A stretch of 31,166 nt of DNA, from positions 420-31,585 of the forward strand of contig DITN01000045.1 in NCBI GenBank assembly GCA_002422865.1, written 5' to 3'. Every line of letters starts with the position of its first letter. Within the stretch, counting starts at the first letter, position 1. The notes beneath the pieces are model-generated. The model saw nothing but the letters and a program-made list of their open reading frames with translations, searched no databases and had not been told where the DNA came from. The position numbers and the translations under genes are program-made. Positions 8,421-16,344 of this stretch are shown here, in pieces. The stretch is from Bacteroidetes bacterium UBA6183. GTDB taxonomy: Bacteria; Bacteroidota; Bacteroidia; UKL13-3.

Positions 8421-11400
8421 CTATTGTTTAATCAACTTAGTAACATTATTTAAACCAAGTGCACTAACACGAACAAAGTACACACCTTGCGATAATGATG
8501 CTAATCCGTCTAATGTTAATGTTTGATTACCGTCTAGAATTGTTTTATCAAATGACATTATTAATCTGCCGCTAATATCCATTACTTGGATACCTGCATT
8601 ACCTGCTTTAGCTCCTTTAATATCTATCGATAATCTGTCGCTAAACGGATTTGGATAAGTCACTATGCCCGGAGATAAATCGTTGTCATTTACAACTGTT
8701 ACTACTTGGCTGTATTCGAACTTACCATCGTTATCCATTTGTTTTAAACGGTAGAATAACTTATTAACTCCTGCTTTTACAAATGCATTCGCATCTTCTA
8801 ATGTATAGTTATTAGATGTACTTGAGTTACCGGCCCCTTTTACAAAACCAACAAACTCAAATGTTTTTCCATCAAAACTACGCTCTACATCAAACCCGCG
8901 GTTGTTAACCTCGCTTGCGGTTGTCCAAGATATTAATACATCCTCGTTTATATTTGTTGCTTTTAAGCTAACTAACTTAACAGGTGTTGTTGTTGTATTA
9001 CTACTAATTGCTCCTGCAAAACTGTTATGCATATATTTACCATTATACTCATACACATCAAATGTATAACCTGTAAGTGCTGTTAAGCCTGTTACATTTA
9101 CATTTGTTCCTGTACCCATGTAAACTATAAAGTTACCTGTACCTGTAGTATTGGTTGATCCGTAAACAGCACTTGCTCCATATAGAGTATTGTTGGTTGG
9201 CGCTACGGCTAATACCGATGATAAACGAGCTACCACCATTCGTCCCTGTCCGTTACCCGCTGTAAATGTTACATTGGCGTTTGTTGAATTTGGAGTTATA
9301 TTAACATTGCTAGCTGCCGTAGTTGGCGTAGTTACATTTACAATTTCAATATCGTCTATTGCCCAACCTTCATCAGTGAATATATCGGCAACAAAACGGA
9401 AGCGAATTCTAACATTGCTTTGGCCTGCAGCACCAATTAATGGCACAGCCGACTCAATCCAACCACCTGTTTGAGATGAATATCCTGATGTAATGTCAGT
9501 GAACATGTTTGCCCCCAAAGCACCAAAACCTTGAGCATCATTATACCAAGCGTAACTGTTTGCAGTATTAAAATTAGCTCCAGTACCTACTGAACTATTA
9601 ACTCTGGTCCAAACTCCGTTGTTTATGGAAATTTCAACTACACCTCCATCATAACTTGGATCTGCGTCAACATCCATCTTATGGCGGAAACGTAAAACAG
9701 GTGCACTTACAAGTGATGTAAAATCAAATTGTGGTGAAACTATTGCACAGTCTTCGGTACCCAAATAATTACCTACTAATCGGGTTGCCCAAGCGTTTGT
9801 ACCTGAATATGCTCCATTTAAGAAAGTTTTTGCTGGTGTACCTAGTTGCCATGCATTTGTGCCCGTTCCAACAGCTGTTGAACTCCAACCTGTATTACCT
9901 ACTCCATCAAAATTCTGATTATATGGCAATGTAGACACTATTGGAGAGGTTGTAAAACTATCCTGAGTACTATAAGATGTACCCACACTATTGGTAGCAT
10001 ATGCTCTGTAGTAGTATTTCGTTGAATGGGTTAAACCCTCTGTATTAAAGCTAAATAATCCTGATGCTATAAGAGGTGTGGTTGTTGAGTCTATAACCCC
10101 AAAACCAAACAATACCGGATTTGGATTGGTAGAATAAACAACTCCACTTGACGTAACTGCAGCACCACCATCAGACGTGATGTTACCACCAAAAGTAGCT
10201 GTAGTAGTCATAACATTGGTTGCCGCAACTTTTAAAACTGTTGGAACTATTGCAGATGCAGGTGTTGTAAAGGTGCTATCAGAACCATAAGAGGTACCCA
10301 AAGCATTTACCGCATAAGCACGGTAGTAGTAAGTGGTTGATGCAGTTAAACCTGTTATGCTAACACTAAAAGTACCATTACCCACCAATGGGTTGGTTGC
10401 CGAATCTGTAACACCAACTGTAGCACGTGTTGGATTAGGTGATGTACCTATTACCACACCACTTGCGCTTACCGTGTTACCTCCATTGTTTGTTATGTTT
10501 CCTGCCAATGTTGCATTTGAAGTTGTAACATTTGTTTTCGAACCTGTTAACACAACTGGTGCAGTTGGTGCAAATATTTCAATATTGTCAATCGCCCAAC
10601 CATCATCTTCAACACTTATATCTGATATAAAGCGGAATCTGACTTTAACATCGGATTGACCAGCAGCGCCAGGCAATGCAATGCTAGAAGTAATCCAACC
10701 ATTTGCAGCCGTTGAATATCCGGTGCTGTTATCTCCCCAGCTATTACCTTGCGCACCAACATTATACCAAGCTGTACCATTTACAGTATTGAAGTTTGTT
10801 CCGGTTCCGGTTATATTCTCAACTTTTGTCCATGCGCCTCCGTTTATTGAAATTTCTAATAGGCCACCATCACAGCATGCCTCTGTTATGAATTTGTGTT
10901 TAAATCTCAAAATTGGATTTCCCGTCATTGCACTGAAATCTAATTGAGGAGAAGTAATGGCTGCGTTATGACTTGTTGAGTAATTGCCCGACAATTTGGT
11001 TACCATTGCATTTGGCGCAGAAAATGCTGCCGATAAAAATGTCTTATTCGGAGTCCCGATTGCCCAATCATTTAATGTACCTGTAACTGGGGCAGATGTC
11101 CAACCGCTGTTAACAACAGTGTCAAAATTCTGGAAATAAGGCAAAGTACTTACCACTGGAGCCGTTGTAAAACTATCTTGATTACTATATGATGTACCAA
11201 CACCATTGGTTGCATAAGCACGGTAATAATATTTGGTTGAGTGGGCTAATCCTGCAGGATTTACACTAAAAATACCTGTTAAAACCACCGGATTTGTTGT
11301 TGAATCCACAACACCCGTGCCGAATAATACAGGATTAGGACTTGTTGAATAAACAATACCACTTGCAAGAACGGTTGAGCCACCATCTGATGTTATATTA

Positions 11401-13754
11401 CCTCCCACAGTAGCAGTATATGCTTGAACATTTGTTGCTGCTGTTCTTAAAACTGTTGGTGCTACTGCTGAGGCGTTTGTAGTGAATGTGCTATCAGCAC
11501 CATAAGATGTTCCCACCGGATTTACTGCATATGCACGATAATAGTATGTTGTTGCAGGAGATAAGCCTGTTATGTTCAAACTAAACATTCCTGAGGTAAC
11601 AAGCGGGTTAGTAGCTGAATCTATTACACCTACTGAACCACGTGTTGGACTCGGTGAAGTTGAAATTACTATACCACTAAAAGTAACCGCATTTCCTCCA
11701 TTGTTGGTAATACTACCTGCTAATGTTGCGTTAGAGGTTGTTACATTGGTTTTGGCACCAGTTAATACTGTTGGTGCTGATGGAGCAAAAATCTCAATAT
11801 TATCTAATGCCCAACCTTCGTCAGTAAATATGTCTGCTGCAAATCTGAAACGTATCCTAACATTAGATTGCCCTGCCGCACCAGTTAATGGAGTGCTAGA
11901 AGTAACCCAACCATTTACATTGCCAGGGTATGAAGTTGCTGTGTTTGCACTAAACAACGGGGATCCCAATGGTCCAAAACCTGTATTATTGTACCAAGCA
12001 ACGCTATTGGTTGTATTAAACAATGGGGCAGTACCTGTTACGGCATCTAACCTTGTCCAAACACCACCATTTATAGAGATTTCAACAACTCCTCCATCAT
12101 AACCTAAATCATTGTCAACATCCATTTCATGTTTAAAACGTAAGATTGGTGTTGCCGTCATACTGCTGAAATCCATTTGTGGAGATAAAACGGCACAATC
12201 TTCGGTGCCAAGATAATCTCCTGTTAAACGAGTTACCCATGCATTGGTTCCTGAAAACGCTCCACTTAAGTTAGTTTTAGCAGGAGTACCTAACTGCCAT
12301 GCGTTGGTACCGGCATTTAATGCTACTGAGGTCCAACCAGTATTTCCCGGTAAATCAAAATTTTCATTATACGGCAATAGCGTGATTACCGGAGCTGTTG
12401 TAAAACTATCTAAAATACTGTATGCAGTACCAACACTATTGGTAGCATATGCTCTGAAGTAATACTTTGTAGATGGTATTAAACCAACAAGATTAAAACT
12501 ATATGCTCCCGATAATACCAAAGGATTTGTAGCTGAATCAATAACACCAGTGCCAAACAAAGCAGGGTTAGGGGTGGTTGAAAATACAACACCACTTGCT
12601 GTTACAGCCGAACCTCCATCCAAAGTAATATTTCCACCAACAGAACCGCTATAGGCTTGTACGTTAGTAGCTGCAATGCTAAGAACTGTTGGAACAGTTG
12701 AAGAAGCATTGGTTGTAAAAGTACTATCAGCACCATAGCTTGTACCAAGCGAATTAGTTGCATAGGCGCGATAGTAATAAGTAGTTCCGTTGCTTAAGCC
12801 TGTAATTGTTTTTGAAAAAGCACCTGAGGTTACAACTGGGTTTGTGGTCGAATCAATTACACCTGTACCTCCAACAATTGGGCTTGGTGAAGTGCTAACT
12901 AAAATACCACTAGCTGTTACTACCGGGAAATTTTGCGCCCCAACAACTCCACCAAGTGTTACTTGTGAGGTTGTAACATTAGTATAATTACCTGTTGAAA
13001 CCGTTGGCACTGCAGCAACTGGTGGTGTATATGTAAAAGTTAAACCAACTGGTGGAGTAATACTAGTTGTTAAAGCTACTGTTGAACTATTTATAGCTCC
13101 CGCTGTGGTAGCCGTCCAACTTGTTGCTGAAGTCCTATTGTTAAATACTGCGGCACTGCTTCCCCTTAAACCAACCTGAACAGCTGTATTGGTAGGATTT
13201 TTGGTGATACGCCCATAAACAAATTGAACTACATTAGTACCTTCGTTTAATCTAATTTGAAAATCAAATGAATCTAGGTTATTAGCCGCCCCATACATTT
13301 TATAGTTGGTCCATTGCGCTACAAATACCTGATTAGGTGATGTACCTATAGTTTCATATCTAAGATTACCAACAGTAGCCAAGCCTTGCAAATCGTTGTT
13401 AAAAGCAGCTGCAACGTTATTTGAACCTCCTGTACTGATGGCAGTATAAGAACTAGCAACAGCCCCTCCAAATGCAAGAAATCCATTTGAATTTACACTA
13501 ACTGTAGTGTAGGCATTGTTGTTATAATTAAATGTAAACCCTATTGGAAGGGCCGTAAAACTAGCGTCATCATTGGTTGCAACACCAAGCACTGAACCTC
13601 CGGTAATTGGAGTGTAACTAGCGGTAGTAGAAGTGAAAGAATACAAATTAGGAAGTTGTGCATGTGTAACAAGTACACTTGCACCAAACAGGATTGTGAG
13701 CAGAATAAATTTTAAACTCTCCCACCATCGATTTTGTGTAGTAGTTGTTTTCAT
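8421..13754 (-). CDS. giant modular T9SS-secreted surface protein with type A sorting domain
   Basis: The 1777-residue product starts with a signal peptide (hydrophobic 15-30, probable cleavage after THA at about 32). A beta-rich N-terminal domain (about 34-245) follows. Three tandem units each contain two fibronectin-III-like modules with the recurring YYYRAYA(T/V)N and SFTT/TFTT motifs, and one choice-of-anchor-J/MAM-like jellyroll module (LPYxxNFD, WTxLGTP, GGxxEIxINxGxW, GWALDNIEI). Their approximate ranges are 250-660, 661-1062 and 1063-1475. A further beta module (about 1475-1585) precedes VKLVSLKATNINEDVLISW with FDVERSFDG, and the C-terminal T9SS type A sorting domain (about 1690-1777: YPNPFSDRL, DISGRLI, LSQGVYFVRV, final KLIKQ). 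Such proteins cross the outer membrane through T9SS and are anchored or released; adhesion or matrix roles are inferred, and no enzyme motif is visible. It is monocistronic with its own terminator and a long upstream gap. Confidence 0.9.
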   Translation of the reverse strand: MKTTTTQNRWWESLKFILLTILFGASVLVTHAQLPNLYSFTSTTASYTPITGGSVLGVATNDDASFTALPIGFTFNYNNNAYTTVSVNSNGFLAFGGAVASSYTAISTGGSNNVAAAFNNDLQGLATVGNLRYETIGTSPNQVFVAQWTNYKMYGAANNLDSFDFQIRLNEGTNVVQFVYGRITKNPTNTAVQVGLRGSSAAVFNNRTSATSWTATTAGAINSSTVALTTSITPPVGLTFTYTPPVAAVPTVSTGNYTNVTTSQVTLGGVVGAQNFPVVTASGILVSTSPSPIVGGTGVIDSTTNPVVTSGAFSKTITGLSNGTTYYYRAYATNSLGTSYGADSTFTTNASSTVPTVLSIAATNVQAYSGSVGGNITLDGGSAVTASGVVFSTTPNPALFGTGVIDSATNPLVLSGAYSFNLVGLIPSTKYYFRAYATNSVGTAYSILDSFTTAPVITLLPYNENFDLPGNTGWTSVALNAGTNAWQLGTPAKTNLSGAFSGTNAWVTRLTGDYLGTEDCAVLSPQMDFSSMTATPILRFKHEMDVDNDLGYDGGVVEISINGGVWTRLDAVTGTAPLFNTTNSVAWYNNTGFGPLGSPLFSANTATSYPGNVNGWVTSSTPLTGAAGQSNVRIRFRFAADIFTDEGWALDNIEIFAPSAPTVLTGAKTNVTTSNATLAGSITNNGGNAVTFSGIVISTSPSPTRGSVGVIDSATNPLVTSGMFSLNITGLSPATTYYYRAYAVNPVGTSYGADSTFTTNASAVAPTVLRTAATNVQAYTATVGGNITSDGGSTVLASGIVYSTSPNPVLFGTGVVDSTTNPVVLTGIFSVNPAGLAHSTKYYYRAYATNGVGTSYSNQDSFTTAPVVSTLPYFQNFDTVVNSGWTSAPVTGTLNDWAIGTPNKTFLSAAFSAPNAMVTKLSGNYSTSHNAAITSPQLDFSAMTGNPILRFKHKFITEACCDGGLLEISINGGAWTKVENITGTGTNFNTVNGTAWYNVGAQGNSWGDNSTGYSTAANGWITSSIALPGAAGQSDVKVRFRFISDISVEDDGWAIDNIEIFAPTAPVVLTGSKTNVTTSNATLAGNITNNGGNTVSASGVVIGTSPNPTRATVGVTDSATNPLVGNGTFSVSITGLTASTTYYYRAYAVNALGTSYGSDSTFTTPASAIVPTVLKVAATNVMTTTATFGGNITSDGGAAVTSSGVVYSTNPNPVLFGFGVIDSTTTPLIASGLFSFNTEGLTHSTKYYYRAYATNSVGTSYSTQDSFTTSPIVSTLPYNQNFDGVGNTGWSSTAVGTGTNAWQLGTPAKTFLNGAYSGTNAWATRLVGNYLGTEDCAIVSPQFDFTSLVSAPVLRFRHKMDVDADPSYDGGVVEISINNGVWTRVNSSVGTGANFNTANSYAWYNDAQGFGALGANMFTDITSGYSSQTGGWIESAVPLIGAAGQSNVRIRFRFVADIFTDEGWAIDDIEIVNVTTPTTAASNVNITPNSTNANVTFTAGNGQGRMVVARLSSVLAVAPTNNTLYGASAVYGSTNTTGTGNFIVYMGTGTNVNVTGLTALTGYTFDVYEYNGKYMHNSFAGAISSNTTTTPVKLVSLKATNINEDVLISWTTASEVNNRGFDVERSFDGKTFEFVGFVKGAGNSSTSNNYTLEDANAFVKAGVNKLFYRLKQMDNDGKFEYSQVVTVVNDNDLSPGIVTYPNPFSDRLSIDIKGAKAGNAGIQVMDISGRLIMSFDKTILDGNQTLTLDGLASLSQGVYFVRVSALGLNNVTKLIKQ
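9331..13010 (-). repeat. three tandem coding repeats of about 1.2 kb within the surface-protein gene
   Basis: Approximate units are 11780-13010, 10570-11780 and 9331-10570, each encoding FN3-like, FN3-like and jellyroll modules. The units are diverged at DNA level, but long stretches of protein are nearly identical, for example TNVTTSNATLAG in units 2 and 3. Boundaries are estimated from protein motifs, not from an alignment. Confidence 0.8.
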
Positions 13755-14132
13755 ATTTGTTGTTTGTAGTGTTTTTTATGAGTCGAAAAAAATAAATAAT
13801 ACCTGAGTAGGCTATCTTAACAATAGCCGTTAGTAAAATTTGTTGCAAGAAATATAGATAATTTAATTAATAATCTATTCGTTCCAAAGCGTGGTATTGT
13901 AAGTTGGTTTAGTTCCTCTGAACAAGGCAGGCCTTACACAAAGAGACACAAGCCCCCTGTTAATACTAAACATTATGTACTTTAACAAAAGATTAATATG
14001 GTTTGATATTAGTTTTACAGGCATCATATGTAACTAACGAATAACGAATATTATACATTTATTCAAGAATACATACTTAATTTTTCTTAAAATAAATGAT
14101 ACCTACTTTAAATAAGATAATCAAACCTAATT
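13755..14132. other. 378 bp intergenic region upstream of the surface-protein gene
   Basis: No credible ORF or tRNA is seen here. It lies 5' of the surface-protein gene and 3' of ldcA, both on the minus strand. Small inverted repeats are present: GGCTAT/ATAGCC (13810-13815 and 13823-13828) and TGTAAG/CTTACA (13898-13903 and 13933-13938) enclosing GTTC/GAAC. An exact minus-strand TAGGTTTG occurs at 14129-14122 with TTG 15 bases before it, but that would give a leader of about 370 bases. No strong terminator for ldcA is visible. The region may hold a long regulated leader, but nothing is certain. Confidence 0.5.
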
Positions 14133-15056
14133 TCAGGATAAAATCAATAAAGGAATGCGAACATCAATTGTATGGTCAATTTCAAGCCTCATGTAACTTC
14201 CTAATTTAATCGGCAGGTTTAATTCTTGATGACCTGCGGGAAAATTAAAAACAACCGGATAGTCATATTCTTTCACGGCATCGTGCACTATTTCTTCAGC
14301 AGTTAAACCAAAAGAAATGGTATTATCTTTCATATCGCTCATACCACCAACCACTAAACCAGCTAGGTCCTTTAGCTTTCCTGCTCGTTTGAGTGCTTGA
14401 ATCATTCTGTCTACGTGATATAAATACTCGTCTAAATCTTCTAGAAATAATATTTTACCTTTTGTATCAATGTCACTTACTGAACCTAATAAACTGTAGA
14501 TAACAGACAAGTTCCCTCCAACTATTTCTGCATTTGCTTTGCCTAGTTTATTCAGTTGATGCGTTATTATTGGATACACTATTTCATCATCATTCATTAA
14601 CATCTTTTTCAAAGCTAAAACACTTTCGTTGTTTATATTTTGCTTTTGCATGTTAATAGGCATTGTAGCATGTATAGTACACCAATTGGTGTTGGTGTTT
14701 ACATGGCTATGAACTACTGTAATATCGCTATAACCAATTAACCATTTGGGAAATTTATCGAGGTAAGAAAAATCAACTTGATCGACAATACGTACTGTTC
14801 CATAACCACCTCTAGCAAATATGATTGCTTTAATATCAGGGCTTTGCAAATACGTATTTAGCACTTCAGCCCTAACTTCATCGCTTCCGGCAAACTGATT
14901 TTGAATTGCAAACAATTTAGGGTGCAGTACCACTTTCAATCCCCAACTTTCAAATATCTCAATTGCATCTTGCAGCTCATCTCTCGATATTTTTCGCGCT
15001 GATGCAGCTATTGCTATTTGATCACCGGGTTTAAGTTTACTGGGTAGTTTACGCAT
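14133..15056 (-). CDS. ldcA: LD-carboxypeptidase (muramoyltetrapeptide carboxypeptidase, S66 family)
   Basis: The 307-residue protein matches S66 serine peptidases that remove the terminal D-Ala from murein tetrapeptides in the cytoplasm during peptidoglycan recycling. Landmarks are LKPGDQIAIAASA (8-20), FARGGYGTVRI (80-90), LIGYSDITVVH (106-116, nucleophile Ser110), VGGNLSVIYSLLGS (179-192), LFLEDLDEYLYHVDRM (203-218, Glu206) and FPAGHQELNLPIKLG (272-286, His276). The Ser-Glu-His spacing agrees with characterised LdcA. There is no signal peptide, consistent with a cytoplasmic enzyme. It lies 5 bases downstream of manC and is almost certainly cotranscribed with it. With murQ at 3959-4861, two recycling activities are encoded in this window, in separate transcripts. 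Confidence 0.9.
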   Translation of the reverse strand: MRKLPSKLKPGDQIAIAASARKISRDELQDAIEIFESWGLKVVLHPKLFAIQNQFAGSDEVRAEVLNTYLQSPDIKAIIFARGGYGTVRIVDQVDFSYLDKFPKWLIGYSDITVVHSHVNTNTNWCTIHATMPINMQKQNINNESVLALKKMLMNDDEIVYPIITHQLNKLGKANAEIVGGNLSVIYSLLGSVSDIDTKGKILFLEDLDEYLYHVDRMIQALKRAGKLKDLAGLVVGGMSDMKDNTISFGLTAEEIVHDAVKEYDYPVVFNFPAGHQELNLPIKLGSYMRLEIDHTIDVRIPLLILS

Positions 15057-15061
15057 ACTTT

Positions 15062-16162
15062 TTAGGTGTACTTTTCATCGTACTTTATTTTCATATCGGC
15101 CACCATCTGCTTCACCTCTTGTTCTTTATTTTTGTCGCAAATCATAAGCACATCTTCTGTATCAACAACAATAATATTTTGCACGCTATTTAAAACTACG
15201 ACTTTGCCCTTACCGGCATGAGAACTCACCATACAATCGCTGGTGTTGTATACATGAATTTGCTTCCCGTCAATGGCATTTCTATTTTCGTCTTTGTTGG
15301 TAAAATTCTCGTACAATGAAGTCCAAGTACCCAAATCACTCCAACCAAAATCGCTTGGTATCACAAATACATTATCAGCTTTCTCTAGTATACCATAATC
15401 AATAGAAATTGATCGGCATTGTTCGTAAATACTTTGTATTGCAGCGGCCTCGGCATCTGTGCCAAAACTATTAGATGCTTGGCTGAATAACTCATAATGC
15501 TCAGGCATTAGTTCTTTAAATGCATTCCTTATTGATGCGCCACTCCAAATAAAAATCCCGGCATTCCATAAAAAATCACCACTGTCAATAAATGTTTGCG
15601 CTAATTCTAAAGTTGGTTTTTCGGTAAATGTTTTTACCTTAAATATTCCCTGGTTCGATAAATGGCCATCATGGTACTGAATGTATCCATAGCCAGTATC
15701 GGGGCGGCTCGGCCTGATTCCTAGAGTAACTAACACCGGATTATTTTGAGCGTATTCTAACCCAAACTCTAAATTCTTCATAAAGCCTGCTTCGTCCATA
15801 ATTAAATGGTCGCTTGGAGCCACCACGCACAAAGCATTGGTATTTATTTCATGAATCTTTGCACTGGCATATGCAATACAAGCTGCGGTGTTTTTAGCCG
15901 ATGGTTCCCCTAAAACACAATTGATATCGATACCCGGCAGCTGCTCTATTACCAGAGGAATATAGGTTTGATTGGTTACAATATATATGTTTTCCTTGTC
16001 GAAATGTTTTAAAAAACGATCGTAAGTACTTTGCAATAGCGTCTTTCCTACCCCTAAAATATCCAAAAACTGCTTAGGTCTTTGTGTTCTGCTGTAAGGC
16101 CAAAATCTACTTCCAATGCCACCTGCCATAATAATAGCGTAGTGATTTTTGTTTTTCTCCAT
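15062..16162 (-). CDS. manC: mannose-1-phosphate guanylyltransferase
   Basis: This enzyme makes GDP-mannose from mannose-1-phosphate and GTP for glycan and polysaccharide synthesis. The nucleotidyltransferase signature AIIMAGGIGSRFWPYSRTQR begins at residue 9 and is followed by PKQFLDILGVGKTLLQSTYDR. Later motifs include GEPSAKNTAACIAYA, VAPSDHLI, TLGIRPSRPDTGYGYIQ, TFTEKPTLE, FLWNAGIFIW and DFGWSDLGTW. At 366 residues it is the single-domain form without the C-terminal phosphomannose isomerase cupin found in bifunctional ManC/AlgA. I chose the ATG at 16162 (MEKNKNHYAIIMAGG) over an ATG at 16180, because family proteins start a few residues before the GG motif. A TGGTGC/GCACCA inverted repeat lies about 40 bases upstream. 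ldcA follows after 5 bases. Confidence 0.93.
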   Translation of the reverse strand: MEKNKNHYAIIMAGGIGSRFWPYSRTQRPKQFLDILGVGKTLLQSTYDRFLKHFDKENIYIVTNQTYIPLVIEQLPGIDINCVLGEPSAKNTAACIAYASAKIHEINTNALCVVAPSDHLIMDEAGFMKNLEFGLEYAQNNPVLVTLGIRPSRPDTGYGYIQYHDGHLSNQGIFKVKTFTEKPTLELAQTFIDSGDFLWNAGIFIWSGASIRNAFKELMPEHYELFSQASNSFGTDAEAAAIQSIYEQCRSISIDYGILEKADNVFVIPSDFGWSDLGTWTSLYENFTNKDENRNAIDGKQIHVYNTSDCMVSSHAGKGKVVVLNSVQNIIVVDTEDVLMICDKNKEQEVKQMVADMKIKYDEKYT

Positions 16163-16344
16163 GCTGTTGATAAAAATCATATTTTATACTAGTATAAGAA
16201 TGGTGCTGATTTTCGCACCAAAACATTATATTAGTCAATGCAAATAAAGATTTTAAAAAGCAAATTTTCAAAAAAGGATTTAAGGTGGTAATTTAGCGCC
16301 CCTTTTAACAAAAAATCAATTACTTAACTAAATAAATTGTGGAT

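Noticed and set aside
9190..12987. Several plus-strand open frames (up to 176 codons) opposite the surface-protein gene
   Set aside because: They share the repeat period of the minus-strand gene and are Val/Pro/Thr-rich shadows of its Thr/Asn/Gly-rich codons. None has family motifs.
9331..13010. Tandem 1.2 kb repeats as a possible mobile or CRISPR-like array
   Set aside because: The repeats are in frame, encode beta-sandwich modules and lack direct-repeat/spacer structure or terminal inverted repeats.
13648..13848. Minus-strand frame spanning the surface-protein start
   Set aside because: It overlaps the signal-peptide region out of frame and is Asn/Tyr/Lys-rich, like translated AT-rich spacer.
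14122..14129. Exact TAGGTTTG on the minus strand as the surface-protein promoter
   Set aside because: It is about 370 bases from the start codon and partly abuts the end of ldcA, and the TTG spacing is only 15 bases. It is noted in the gap description but not called.
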